This document shows, in pieces, positions 47,522 through 56,885 of a stretch of 64,000 nt of DNA (within the stretch, counting starts at the first letter, position 1; each line of letters starts with the position of its first letter). This DNA is from FEN-1279 sp964400285 (GTDB lineage: Bacteria > Bacteroidota > Ignavibacteria > Tepidaquicellales > Tepidaquicellaceae): the NCBI GenBank assembly GCA_964400285.1, contig CAYNTK010000001.1, forward strand, positions 124,001 to 188,000, read 5' to 3'. The position numbers and the translations under genes were made by a program. Below the pieces are notes generated by a model. That model was not told the DNA's origin, made no database searches, and was given only the letters and a program-made list of their open reading frames with translations.

Positions 47522-48700
47522 GTGAATCTGGCTATAGTTAGTTTTGGGCATGTTGATTCTATATTACATTATGCAAAAACCTTATCAAAAGATTACAAAA
47601 TTAAATTGATATTTGTTTTCGCACTAAATAAGAAATCAGAAAGTATTTTGAATTTTGAAAATGAAGAACTGCAAACGGGCTTTTTAGATATTGCGCAAGT
47701 AAATAGGATTTTGGGAGATAATATTAATAATTTTATTAATAATGATTTCTCTGTTAAATTTTTTATTAATTATAATTTGAAAATTCGTTCGTTAAAAAAT
47801 ATAGTTCTTGCAAGAAATTTAGCTTTATATTTGAAAAATTTTGATTTAATTCATTTTAATGGTATGGATGCGACGTTATTACTAATTAATTTATTTTTAA
47901 GAAAAAAACGAAAAGTATTTACTATACATGATGTAAAATTGCATACAGGAGAAAATGATAATAAAATTTTAAATTTTCCAGAAACGATGACCAAATGGTT
48001 AGTAAAATCAAAATATCAAATAATAATTCAAAATCAAAGTGATTATAAAAATATTATTAATTTATATCCAAGCAAAAAAAATAAAATAAATATTATACCT
48101 TTTAAGAATCTAAGTATATACAAAAATTTCATAAAAAATTATGTACCTTCTATAAAAAGTGATATTTTGTTTTTTGGTAGGATATCTGAATACAAAGGGA
48201 TAAAGTATTTACTGGAAGCAATAAAAATTGTTAAATTAACTTTACCAAATATTCGAGTTTTGATTGCTGGGAAAGGAAAAATTGATAAAAGTTTAATTGA
48301 AAAAGATGTAATTGATAATGTCATGGTGATTAACAGATATATATCAAATGAAGAATTAGTTAATTATATAATAGATACGAAAGCAGTTGTTTGCCCATAC
48401 ATTGATGCAACACAAAGTGGTGTAGTAATGACATCTTTTGCATTTAATAAACCTGTAATTGCCTCTGCGGTTGGGGGATTTATCGATGTAATTGAGGAAA
48501 AAGTCACAGGGATATTAGTCCCACCTAAAGATTCAATTAGATTAGCAGAAGCTATAGTATCTTTACTTGTTGATGAAGAAAAAATTAAAAAAATGTCAGA
48601 TAACATAAAAAATAAATGTGAGAATGGTAATTTTTCATGGGATACAATAACAAATGATGTACGAAAAGTATATGAGAAAGCATTAATGAATATAAAATGA
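47522..48700 (+). CDS. Family 4 glycosyltransferase
   Basis: The 392 residues form a GT-B fold: donor-half strand L-F-F-G-R-I-S-E-Y-K-G-I at about 220, V-I-N-R-Y-I-S-N-E-E-L, and A-T-Q-S-G-V-V-M-T-S-F-A-F-N-K-P-V-I-A for nucleotide-sugar binding. The Glu of the EX7E motif is not obvious. The GTG start at 47522 gives the best N-terminal strand (L-A-I-V-S-F-G-H). It overlaps the next methyltransferase by 4 bases (ATGA). Confidence 0.87.
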   Translation: MNLAIVSFGHVDSILHYAKTLSKDYKIKLIFVFALNKKSESILNFENEELQTGFLDIAQVNRILGDNINNFINNDFSVKFFINYNLKIRSLKNIVLARNLALYLKNFDLIHFNGMDATLLLINLFLRKKRKVFTIHDVKLHTGENDNKILNFPETMTKWLVKSKYQIIIQNQSDYKNIINLYPSKKNKINIIPFKNLSIYKNFIKNYVPSIKSDILFFGRISEYKGIKYLLEAIKIVKLTLPNIRVLIAGKGKIDKSLIEKDVIDNVMVINRYISNEELVNYIIDTKAVVCPYIDATQSGVVMTSFAFNKPVIASAVGGFIDVIEEKVTGILVPPKDSIRLAEAIVSLLVDEEKIKKMSDNIKNKCENGNFSWDTITNDVRKVYEKALMNIK

Positions 48701-49500
48701 ATAAAATTCCTGCATATAAAAGATTAATTCGTGTTATTAAAATATTAATTATTAATATTATCTTTTTTCCTATTCGATATAAAAAGTTTAAGGATTTAAT
48801 AAATTATATATATCAATATAATCCTTACCCGAAAAATGATTTAAAAAATATTAAGGAAGTTGAATTATACGATATATTCCCAAGCATTCGTGAAAGTATG
48901 GTTATTCTAAAGGATATAGAATTTAAATATGGTTCGATGACACTTAGTGAAATGTATAGTATACTTTTACTTATAAAATATTTTAAGCCAAAGAGAATTT
49001 TTGAATTTGGTACATTTATCGGAGTTACTACATTACAAATTGCTTTAAATATTGAAGATGATGCAAAAATATACACTTTAAATTTGTCCTCTGTGGAAGA
49101 AAAAACAAAATATTCTATTGGCAATTCTGATGCAGAGACAAATCTTCCTTCTTTAAAACCAGGGGAAAGATTTAAGAAATCAAATGTTGAGAAAAAAGTT
49201 GTTCAGCTTTTTGGTGATTCTGCGACATTTGATTATTCCAATTATATTGATAAAATTGATTTTATATTAATTGATGCCTCTCATGAATATGAGTATGTTA
49301 AAAGTGATACAATTAATGCTTTTAAAATGATAAAACAAAACGGTATAATAATATGGCACGATTATCCAAATTCTCCTGGTGTATACAAGTTTCTTAATTT
49401 AATTGCAGATGAAATAAAAATATTTCACTTAAAAGATACACATATTGCATTTACTTATAATATTAACAAGAAAATAATTAATAGTTTACCATTAAGTTGA
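48697..49500 (+). CDS. Class I SAM methyltransferase (Methyltransf_24-like)
   Basis: The 267-residue protein has a SAM site I-F-E-F-G-T-F-I-G-V-T-T-L at about 105 and I-D-A-S-H-E-Y-E-Y-V-K-S-D followed by G-I-I-I-W-H-D-Y, typical of Methyltransf_24 and relatives (compare the gene at 34409). The N-terminal 80 residues contain a hydrophobic, basic stretch that may touch the membrane. It sits between two GT4 genes with coupled overlaps at both ends (ATGA and TTGA). Confidence 0.82.
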   Translation: MNKIPAYKRLIRVIKILIINIIFFPIRYKKFKDLINYIYQYNPYPKNDLKNIKEVELYDIFPSIRESMVILKDIEFKYGSMTLSEMYSILLLIKYFKPKRIFEFGTFIGVTTLQIALNIEDDAKIYTLNLSSVEEKTKYSIGNSDAETNLPSLKPGERFKKSNVEKKVVQLFGDSATFDYSNYIDKIDFILIDASHEYEYVKSDTINAFKMIKQNGIIIWHDYPNSPGVYKFLNLIADEIKIFHLKDTHIAFTYNINKKIINSLPLS

Positions 49501-50576
49501 ATATACTTTTCATTATAAGTTCTTTAAAACATGGAGGTGCAGAAAAGCAAACAATAATTGATGCTAATTTATTTTCAGAAAAGCATAATGTTACTCTTAT
49601 TACGTTTGAAGATGGAGAATTAAAAAGCTTATTAAAGGATGAAGTAAATTTTGTTTTATTGAAAAAGAGGGGATATTTAAAAACATCAAAAATTATTATC
49701 AAGATAATTAAAGAAAATAATATACAGATAATTAATGCGTCTTTATTTGCTTCGATGATTTTAGCCGTTATTTCTGCTATGAAGGTTAAAATTCCTGTGA
49801 TTTGGTATTTTCATTCTCACGAATATGATTTAGAATTTAAATCAAAAATAGCGTACAAATATTTTTCCCAAAAAAAAGTATTAAACAAGATATTTTTTGT
49901 TAGTAAAGAGCTTAAAGATTATTTTGCCAACAAAGGTTTTAGTTTCCCAGAAGTTAAAATGGATATAATTTACAACACCTACACAGTTAATTTAAATCAA
50001 CAAAATGATAATAAAAAATTTAATAATGAAATTATTATTGGGTATATAGGAAGATTGGTAGATTTAAAAAGGGTTGAATATTTAATAGAGGCGGCAAAAT
50101 ATTTAACAGAAAATAATATTTCAAATTTTAAAATTAATATTATTGGTGATGGTGAATCAAAAAAAAGATTAATACATCTTGCAAAGCAAATGCAAGTTGA
50201 AAATAAAGTAAATTTCTTAGGATTTAAATCAAATTTAGATAATTATTATAATGATTTCCATATATTCGCATTTCCTTCAAAAGAAGAATGCTTGCCTATA
50301 TCATTAATTGATGCTTGCGTGAAATTAAATCCTTGTATAGCTTTTGATATTGGCGGTAATAAAGAAATTATAATTAATAATGAAACCGGATTTCTTGTGA
50401 ATAATAAAAATGAATTTTTCGAAAAAATAAAGATACTTATTGAAGATGAAAGTCTTAGAAGAAAATTAGGTAATAATGCGAAGAATTATTGTATCAATAA
50501 ATTTGATAAAAACAAAAGGTATAAGTTTTTAGAAAATGTTTTTGAAAACTTGAATTATATTTATAGTGCAAAATAA
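49497..50576 (+). CDS. Family 4 glycosyltransferase
   Basis: The 359 residues are a compact GT-B enzyme. The N-terminal half opens with I-I-S-S-L-K-H-G-G-A-E-K-Q, the nucleotide half has I-G-Y-I-G-R-L-V-D-L-K-R at about 185, and F-A-F-P-S-K-E-E-C-L-P-I-S-L-I-D-A-C carries the conserved Glu region. Length and motif order are ordinary for GT4 transferases that retain configuration. The TTG start overlaps the preceding stop as TTGA. Confidence 0.9.
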   Translation: MNILFIISSLKHGGAEKQTIIDANLFSEKHNVTLITFEDGELKSLLKDEVNFVLLKKRGYLKTSKIIIKIIKENNIQIINASLFASMILAVISAMKVKIPVIWYFHSHEYDLEFKSKIAYKYFSQKKVLNKIFFVSKELKDYFANKGFSFPEVKMDIIYNTYTVNLNQQNDNKKFNNEIIIGYIGRLVDLKRVEYLIEAAKYLTENNISNFKINIIGDGESKKRLIHLAKQMQVENKVNFLGFKSNLDNYYNDFHIFAFPSKEECLPISLIDACVKLNPCIAFDIGGNKEIIINNETGFLVNNKNEFFEKIKILIEDESLRRKLGNNAKNYCINKFDKNKRYKFLENVFENLNYIYSAK

Positions 50577-51972
50577 AAAAGACATAAAAGAGTATTTTGA
50601 ATCAATTGCCCAAGTAAGGGAAAAATGGAATAAAAGAAATTACTATTATCATAAATTAATAGGAAAATATTATAAATTTTTAATACCCCCAAACAGTAAG
50701 GTTATTGAAATAGGTTGTGGGACTGGTGATTTATTAAATAACGTAAAACCAAAATATGGAGTTGGAATAGATATATCATCTGAAATGATAAAAATTGCAA
50801 AACAAAAATATAAAGATTATAGATTTTTTGAAATGGATGTTCAAGATTTAGCGTTAGATGAGAAGTTCGATTATATAATAATTTCGGATTTAATCGGATT
50901 TCTTTGGGATATCCAAATATCTTTAAAAAATATTAAGAAATTATGTGATGATAAGACACGAATAATAATTAATTCTTATAATTATTTATGGGAACCTATA
51001 CTAAAGTTTTCGGAATTTGTTGGTTTACGATTAAAGCAGCCTTTACTAAATTGGTTATCAATTAAAGATATAAATGGCCTTCTTGATTTGGAGGGATTCG
51101 AAGTTATAAAAATCGATAGAAAAATTATATTACCCAAAAGAATACCTATTCTAAATTTCATTTTTAATAATTTATTATCTAATTTACCGCTATTTAACCG
51201 TTTATGTCTTTCAAACTTTATTATTGCAAGAACAACATCTTGTGTAAAAAAGGATTATACGGTGTCTATAATTATACCTGCGAGAAATGAAAAGGGAAAT
51301 ATTGAAAATTCGATTTTAAAAACACCATTTTTTGGGAAAAGTCAAGAGTTTATTTTTATAGAAGGGAATTCACAAGATGGCACATATGAAGAAATGATAA
51401 GAATAAAAGAAAAGTATTTCGATAAAAATATCATTGTTAAAAGGCAAACAGGAAAAGGTAAAGGGAATGCAGTTAGAGAAGGTTTTGAAATTGCATCTGG
51501 GGAAGTTTTAATGATTCTTGATGCTGATTTAACCACGCCTCCTGAAGATCTACCAAAGTTCTATGAAGCAATATGTTATAATCGAGGGGAGTTTATAAAT
51601 GGTTGTAGGCTTGTTTATCCTATGGAGAAACAAGCAATGCGTTTCTTAAATCTATTAGCCAATAAATTTTTTGGTTTGTTTTTTACATTTATTTTAGGTC
51701 AAAAAATAAAAGATACACTTTGTGGTACAAAAGTATTGTTAAAGGAAGATTACGAAAAAATAAAAGTTAATAGGAATTATTTTGGTGATTTTGATCCCTT
51801 TGGTGATTTTGATTTACTTTTTGGTGCAGCAAAATTAAATTTAAAAATTATTGAAGTACTTGTAAGATATAAAGAAAGAGAATATGGGACTACTCAGATA
51901 AGTCGATTTAGACATGGATGGTTGTTATTAAAGATGAGTTTATTTGCTGCTAAAAAAATAAAATTCTTTTAA
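50566..51972 (+). CDS. Fused SAM methyltransferase and GT2 glycosyltransferase
   Basis: Residues 1-200 are a class I methyltransferase (I-E-I-G-C-G-T-G-D with Gly50; G-V-G-I-D-I-S-S-E-M). From Tyr231 a complete GT2/DPM1-like domain follows: V-S-I-I-I-P-A-R-N-E-K-G-N, the metal site D-A-D-L-T-T and R-Q-T-G-K-G-K-G-N-A-V near the middle, ending R-E-Y-G-T-T-Q-I-S-R. DPM1-like enzymes load sugars onto polyprenyl phosphate, which would supply the ArnT-like proteins nearby. Start is GTG, overlapping the previous gene by 11 bases. The fusion is unusual. Confidence 0.87.
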   Translation: MQNKKDIKEYFESIAQVREKWNKRNYYYHKLIGKYYKFLIPPNSKVIEIGCGTGDLLNNVKPKYGVGIDISSEMIKIAKQKYKDYRFFEMDVQDLALDEKFDYIIISDLIGFLWDIQISLKNIKKLCDDKTRIIINSYNYLWEPILKFSEFVGLRLKQPLLNWLSIKDINGLLDLEGFEVIKIDRKIILPKRIPILNFIFNNLLSNLPLFNRLCLSNFIIARTTSCVKKDYTVSIIIPARNEKGNIENSILKTPFFGKSQEFIFIEGNSQDGTYEEMIRIKEKYFDKNIIVKRQTGKGKGNAVREGFEIASGEVLMILDADLTTPPEDLPKFYEAICYNRGEFINGCRLVYPMEKQAMRFLNLLANKFFGLFFTFILGQKIKDTLCGTKVLLKEDYEKIKVNRNYFGDFDPFGDFDLLFGAAKLNLKIIEVLVRYKEREYGTTQISRFRHGWLLLKMSLFAAKKIKFF

Positions 51973-51976
51973 TCAT

Positions 51977-53281
51977 ATGAACATCAGTATCTTTGGTCTT
52001 GGTTATGTTGGTTCTGTTAGTCTTGGATGTTTAGCAAAATACTACAAAATAATAGGGGTAGATATCTCCAATAAAAAAGTAAAAATGATAAATAATTCAA
52101 TATCTCCTATAATGGAAACAGGTTTAAATGAATTAATATCATTAGGAGTTAAAAGAAAAAATATTTTTGCAACAAAGGATTTTATATATGCAATAAAAAA
52201 CACTACAATAACATTTGTCTGTATAGGAACACCAGGAATGAAAAACAGTGATTTGAATTTAATATCTTTATTCAAATCATTAAAGCAAATAGCTGAAGGC
52301 TTAAAACATAAAAATAGGGGTTTTCATACAATTGTTATAAGAAGCACAATAATACCAGGTTTATTCGATAAAATTGTTAACTTAATAGAGCGATACTCCA
52401 CAAAGAAATTTTCACGTGATTTTTGCGTAATTATAAATCCTGAATTTCTTCGTGAAGGTAGTGCTGTTTATGATTTCTTTAACCCTCCGATGAATATAAT
52501 TGGTTCGAAATGTTTAAAAGGTATTGAAATATTAAAGAGAATATATTCGAAAAACAAAGCTCCAACATATATTGTTTCTGAAGATGTTGCTGTAATTATA
52601 AAGTTAATTAGTAATGCTTTTCACTCTATTAAGATTACATTTGCGAATGAGGTTGGTAATTTATGTAAAAAGTTAAATATTGATGCTTTTGAGGTAATGA
52701 AATTGTTTGCAGCTGATACTAAATTAAATATTTCTTCTGCATATTTAAAACCAGGCTTTGCGTTTGGTGGTTCGTGCTTACCTAAAGATATTAAGGCTCT
52801 TAATAAAATTGCAAGAGAGAATTTTCTTGAAATTCCTTTAATATCGAGTGTAATAAATTCAAATGAATATCAAAAACATCTTGTTTATTCCATAATTAAA
52901 AATCTTAATGAAGATAAAATTGGAGTGTGGGGAATAAGTTTTAAAGTCGGTACAGATGATTTAAGAAATAGTCCAGTATTAGATATAATAAAATTATTAA
53001 TAAAAGATGGCTATAGAATTAAAATATTTGACCAGAATATTGATTTTAAAAATATTTTCGGTTCAAATAAATCGTTTGTCCTAAAAAAAATTCCTGATAT
53101 TAATAAATATTTTGAAAAAGATTTTAATAAGTTTTTAAAGTTTTCAAAAATACTTTTAATTAATTCGTATGATTTAAGATTGATATCGGAAATTTTAAAA
53201 TATAATCATTATAAAATATTGGATTTATTATATACACACGAACTTCAAAAATATGATAGATATTACGGAATATGCTGGTAA
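51977..53281 (+). CDS. algD: AlgD-like GDP-mannose (or UDP-glucose) 6-dehydrogenase
   Basis: The 434 residues open with F-G-L-G-Y-V-G-S-V-S-L-G, have N-P-E-F-L-R-E-G-S-A, and the catalytic Cys267 in F-A-F-G-G-S-C-L-P-K-D. G-T-D-D-L-R-N-S-P lies in the C-terminal NAD domain. Spacing and wording of these motifs are closer to GDP-mannose 6-dehydrogenase (AlgD, whose Cys is at about 268) than to UDP-glucose dehydrogenases. It makes a uronic acid precursor, which explains the AsnB-like amidotransferases and AlgI-like acylation genes. Substrate preference is inferred. Confidence 0.82.
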   Translation: MNISIFGLGYVGSVSLGCLAKYYKIIGVDISNKKVKMINNSISPIMETGLNELISLGVKRKNIFATKDFIYAIKNTTITFVCIGTPGMKNSDLNLISLFKSLKQIAEGLKHKNRGFHTIVIRSTIIPGLFDKIVNLIERYSTKKFSRDFCVIINPEFLREGSAVYDFFNPPMNIIGSKCLKGIEILKRIYSKNKAPTYIVSEDVAVIIKLISNAFHSIKITFANEVGNLCKKLNIDAFEVMKLFAADTKLNISSAYLKPGFAFGGSCLPKDIKALNKIARENFLEIPLISSVINSNEYQKHLVYSIIKNLNEDKIGVWGISFKVGTDDLRNSPVLDIIKLLIKDGYRIKIFDQNIDFKNIFGSNKSFVLKKIPDINKYFEKDFNKFLKFSKILLINSYDLRLISEILKYNHYKILDLLYTHELQKYDRYYGICW

Positions 53282-53349
53282 ATATCAAAATAAGTATTTA
53301 TTACAATATTATAAATAATGCAATTATAAATCTTTTTCAATAATTCATT

Positions 53350-54354
53350 TTGATTTACGGAAAAAAGAAAATTAAGTCTCGATTGAGTAAATTAAAATTT
53401 CAATTAGGTTTTAATCCTAAAATTGAAAAAACAGAAAATTACAGAAAATATATACCTGAACCTTATGAATCAGTAATAATAAATTATGCCGATTTTGAAC
53501 TTGCGTGGGCGTGGAGATATTCGAAAAAATATAGAAATTACAAAAACGAAATTTTAAAAATTGCTGCAAGGGAAAGGGAAAATGTTCCGGATATTTTAAT
53601 TTTATGTGATATGTTTAAGATACCAATTACATGGGCGACAGTAGGACATCTTTTATTGGATGAATGTAAAATAATAGATGGGACTAAACATTCTGAAATA
53701 TTACGGAATAATTATTTTGATAACGAATACTGGAGTTATAATAGAGGGGATTGGTTCGATGATGACCCTTGTACCAATTATAGATTATCACCTGAATGGT
53801 ATTGTCCTGATTTAATTAAAAAAATCTTGAATTCGCAAGTTAAACATGAAATTGGGTGTCATACATTTTCACATATTGATTGTAGTGATACAATATGTTC
53901 AAAAGATGTTTTAATAAGCGAGATTAATGAATGTATTAGATTAGCAAAGTTATATGGTTTAGAATTAAAATCATTTGTTCATCCTGCACATACGATTGGT
54001 AATCTGGATACACTTTTTGAATTGGGTTTTACGTCTTATCGAACTGATTATGGAAATATACTCGGATACCCTGAAAAGAAACCCTGTGGATTATGGGAAT
54101 TAAAGGGAACAATAGAACTAACGAACAGAAATAAATGGGATGTAAATTTTAATATTGAATTCTATAAAAAAATTATTGACAGAGCGATTAAAAATAATAC
54201 TGTATGTATTTTTTGGTTTCATCCATCATTCGATAAATTATTTCTTGAGAAAATACTACCAGAAATTTATTCATATATAAACGACAAAAAAGATAAGATA
54301 TTGATTACGACTGCTAATGAATATATTAGGTTATTAAATGTATGTTATGATTAA
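53350..54354 (+). CDS. Polysaccharide deacetylase-like protein
   Basis: The 334-residue protein carries a NodB-type domain: the metal-binding Asp in Y-A-D-F-E-L-A-W, H171-T-F-S-H175, and an H-P-A-H motif followed by the final W-F-H-P-S-F. It lacks a signal peptide and starts at TTG. The D-F-E-L-A-W variant is typical of deacetylases in surface polysaccharide loci. It may remove N-acetyl from a lipid-linked amino sugar in the cytoplasm. The next gene starts inside its last codons. Confidence 0.85.
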   Translation: MIYGKKKIKSRLSKLKFQLGFNPKIEKTENYRKYIPEPYESVIINYADFELAWAWRYSKKYRNYKNEILKIAARERENVPDILILCDMFKIPITWATVGHLLLDECKIIDGTKHSEILRNNYFDNEYWSYNRGDWFDDDPCTNYRLSPEWYCPDLIKKILNSQVKHEIGCHTFSHIDCSDTICSKDVLISEINECIRLAKLYGLELKSFVHPAHTIGNLDTLFELGFTSYRTDYGNILGYPEKKPCGLWELKGTIELTNRNKWDVNFNIEFYKKIIDRAIKNNTVCIFWFHPSFDKLFLEKILPEIYSYINDKKDKILITTANEYIRLLNVCYD

Positions 54355-55633
54355 ATTAATAAATTTTTGTAAAAAGATTTTTTTACCGAATAAATGGTTG
54401 TTTTTAATAATTTTTTTAGCATTAACAATTAGATTAATTTATTTTATAAATATAAAACCATGGAACGAATATTATTTTATTCAGAAATTAGATAAGGGGG
54501 ATGCAGGCGAATATCAATTATTAGCAGAAACAATTGTTAAAACCGGTAAATATCCTGAAAATATTTATCTTGATACATACAGAGGTCCTATATTTCCATT
54601 ATATATTTCTTTTATATATTTAGTATTTGGGATAAAGCATTATTTGGTATTAGCATCACAGATTTTATTAAATATAATATCAATTATTTTTATTTATCTG
54701 ATTTGCGAAAAGATTTTTAACAAAAAATTAATTTCATTAATAGCTGCAAGTTTTTATTCATTTGAACCAAATGTTATAATGCTAACTATGGAATATGGGA
54801 CAGAGACTCTACATGCCACCTTACTAATAATTTCGGTTTATTATTTAATAATGGGTATAAAATTTAATAAAAAAAATTATTTAGCAATTTCAGGATTATT
54901 TTTCGGTATTACAGCATTAACAAGGCCAATAAGTTTATATTTCTACATCTTATGTATAATTTTTATTTTTCTTTTTACTATTGGAAATTTAAGTGATAAA
55001 TTTAAATACGCAACATTTTTTATTGCTTTCTATTTTATTGCACTTTTTCCATGGATGTATAGAAATTATAAAGTTTATAACCATTTTTCATCAAACACAT
55101 TTCAAGGAAATGCAGTATTATATTATGCTGGTCTTACCAAGCACCATCTAACCGGAATATCAACAGATATGATATTTATAGATTATCTAAATTCATTAGA
55201 TAGTATTCGTAAAGAGAAAAATATGATAAATCCATTTGAGATTGATGAGCAAAAACAAATTATTGGCTTTGACTATTTAAAAAATAATATTATATCATAT
55301 ATTCCACTTCATATTAAGGGCATATTTCGATATTTTATTGCTCCTTTATTCAATAATAAATATACGTTTATATTCCGAATAATTTTTGGTTTTTATTTTT
55401 TTGTAATATATAGTTTAGCTATTTTTGGTATTTGGAAAATGTTTAAAAACAAACAGTATTTTTTTGTTTTATTTTTTATTTCGATTATGTTTTATTTTAG
55501 TTTTTTAACAGGAATTATTGGACGAGCACGTTATAGATTACCAGTAACAGCGTTTTATTTAATATTTGCTGCAGCTGGCGCATATTTTATTATTAATAGA
55601 TTATTCGATAGAAAAATTGACTATGAAAAATAG
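54338..55633 (+). CDS. ArnT-like membrane glycosyltransferase, tandem copy 1
   Basis: The 431-residue protein has about 11 helices. After the first helix lie I-K-P-W-N and a D-A-G-E-Y-Q-L-L acidic motif (the catalytic Asp region in GT39/GT83), then D-T-Y-R-G-P-I-F-P-L-Y, and A-L-T-R-P-I-S-L-Y-F-Y further on. It transfers a sugar from polyprenyl phosphate outside the membrane. It is clearly paralogous to the next gene. Starts at 54338 or 54347 both overlap the deacetylase end; I give the first. Confidence 0.82.
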   Translation: MYVMIKLINFCKKIFLPNKWLFLIIFLALTIRLIYFINIKPWNEYYFIQKLDKGDAGEYQLLAETIVKTGKYPENIYLDTYRGPIFPLYISFIYLVFGIKHYLVLASQILLNIISIIFIYLICEKIFNKKLISLIAASFYSFEPNVIMLTMEYGTETLHATLLIISVYYLIMGIKFNKKNYLAISGLFFGITALTRPISLYFYILCIIFIFLFTIGNLSDKFKYATFFIAFYFIALFPWMYRNYKVYNHFSSNTFQGNAVLYYAGLTKHHLTGISTDMIFIDYLNSLDSIRKEKNMINPFEIDEQKQIIGFDYLKNNIISYIPLHIKGIFRYFIAPLFNNKYTFIFRIIFGFYFFVIYSLAIFGIWKMFKNKQYFFVLFFISIMFYFSFLTGIIGRARYRLPVTAFYLIFAAAGAYFIINRLFDRKIDYEK

Positions 55634-56876
55634 TATTTATAATAATAAATGGTTATTACTTATCATATTTATAGCTGTTATAGTTAGAATAGTTTATTTT
55701 TTTAATGTCAAACCTTGGGAGAGCTCATTCTTAGAATCACAAATGTCATATAATGATTCAAGAAGTTATCACGAATTTGCAATTAGAATTTTAGAAAATA
55801 AAGACATACCAAAAAATATAGGTCATGATACTTATAGAACTCCAGTCTTCCCATTAGTTATTTTTTTACTGTATTTTATTTTTGGTATCAAACCTTATTT
55901 TGTGATAATTTTAAATTTTATATTAAATATTATATCTATATATTATGTTTATTTATTAACTAATGAATTATTTAATAAAAAGCTAATTTCACTCTTATCT
56001 TCTTTTCTATATGCGTTTGAACCTAATTTAATTAAACTAAATAGTGAATTTGGAACTGAAATATTACACGCTACTTTATTAATATTTTCTATTTATTATT
56101 TGGTGAAAGGATTTAATAATCGTAAATATAGTTTTTTCGTAATTTCTGGATTTTTATTCGGATTAACTGCATTAACGAGACCAATTAGTTTATATTTTTA
56201 TATAATTTGTATTATTGCGATTTTATTATATAAAGACTTGCTTATTACTAAGAGAATTAAGTTTGCTTTAGTATTTGTTTTAGTATATTTTATAACTTTA
56301 GTTCCTTGGATGCTAAGAAATTATGTGGAGTATGGTTATTTTTCTACAAATGCTGTTCAAGGTTTCCAGTTGCTTTATTTAGCAGGTGTAACTAAATCAT
56401 ACGTAACTGGGATGGATGTTGATAGTGTACATAAAGAATTTAATAATTTATTAATAAATAGGTGTAATGAAAAATCAATTTCGAATTATTTTGAAGTTGA
56501 TAAACAGAGAGAAATTATTGCGTTAGATTATTTATCAAAGAATTTTAATTCTTATATTTATTTGCACGTAAAAGGAATGGCGAAATATTTCTTATCACCT
56601 TTAGGTAATTCTAAATATTCACGAGCGAATCAAATAGTTATTGGATTATATTTAATTTTTATTTATTTGATGTTTTTGATAGGTTCTTATTATTTATCGA
56701 GAGATAAAAAATATTTTGCTCTATTATTTTTATTGATTTTAATTTTATATTTTTGCTTTTTAACAGGTATTATAGGCATTTCAAGATATAGAGCCCCTAC
56801 ATCAGCTTTTTATCTAATTATATCATCTTATGGAATATATTATTTAATATTCAATATTAGAAATAAAAATACTTAG
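55623..56876 (+). CDS. ArnT-like membrane glycosyltransferase, tandem copy 2
   Basis: I place the start at the ATG at 55623, aligned with the paralogue upstream (N-K-W-L-L-L-I-I-F against N-K-W-L-F-L-I-I-F); an upstream ATG at 55566 would add 19 residues that copy 1 does not have. The 417 residues repeat the same layout: V-K-P-W-E, an acidic N-D-S-R-S-Y, D-T-Y-R-T-P-V-F-P-L, F-E-P-N-L, E-I-L-H-A-T-L-L-I and A-L-T-R-P-I-S-L-Y-F-Y. The overlap with copy 1 is 11 bases. Confidence 0.85.
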   Translation: MKNSIYNNKWLLLIIFIAVIVRIVYFFNVKPWESSFLESQMSYNDSRSYHEFAIRILENKDIPKNIGHDTYRTPVFPLVIFLLYFIFGIKPYFVIILNFILNIISIYYVYLLTNELFNKKLISLLSSFLYAFEPNLIKLNSEFGTEILHATLLIFSIYYLVKGFNNRKYSFFVISGFLFGLTALTRPISLYFYIICIIAILLYKDLLITKRIKFALVFVLVYFITLVPWMLRNYVEYGYFSTNAVQGFQLLYLAGVTKSYVTGMDVDSVHKEFNNLLINRCNEKSISNYFEVDKQREIIALDYLSKNFNSYIYLHVKGMAKYFLSPLGNSKYSRANQIVIGLYLIFIYLMFLIGSYYLSRDKKYFALLFLLILILYFCFLTGIIGISRYRAPTSAFYLIISSYGIYYLIFNIRNKNT

Positions 56877-56885
56877 CAAATAATT

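Noticed and set aside
55566..55622. Upstream ATG extending the second ArnT-like protein
   Set aside because: The extra 19 residues have no counterpart in the tandem paralogue, and the ATG at 55623 aligns the N-termini and gives a short overlap.
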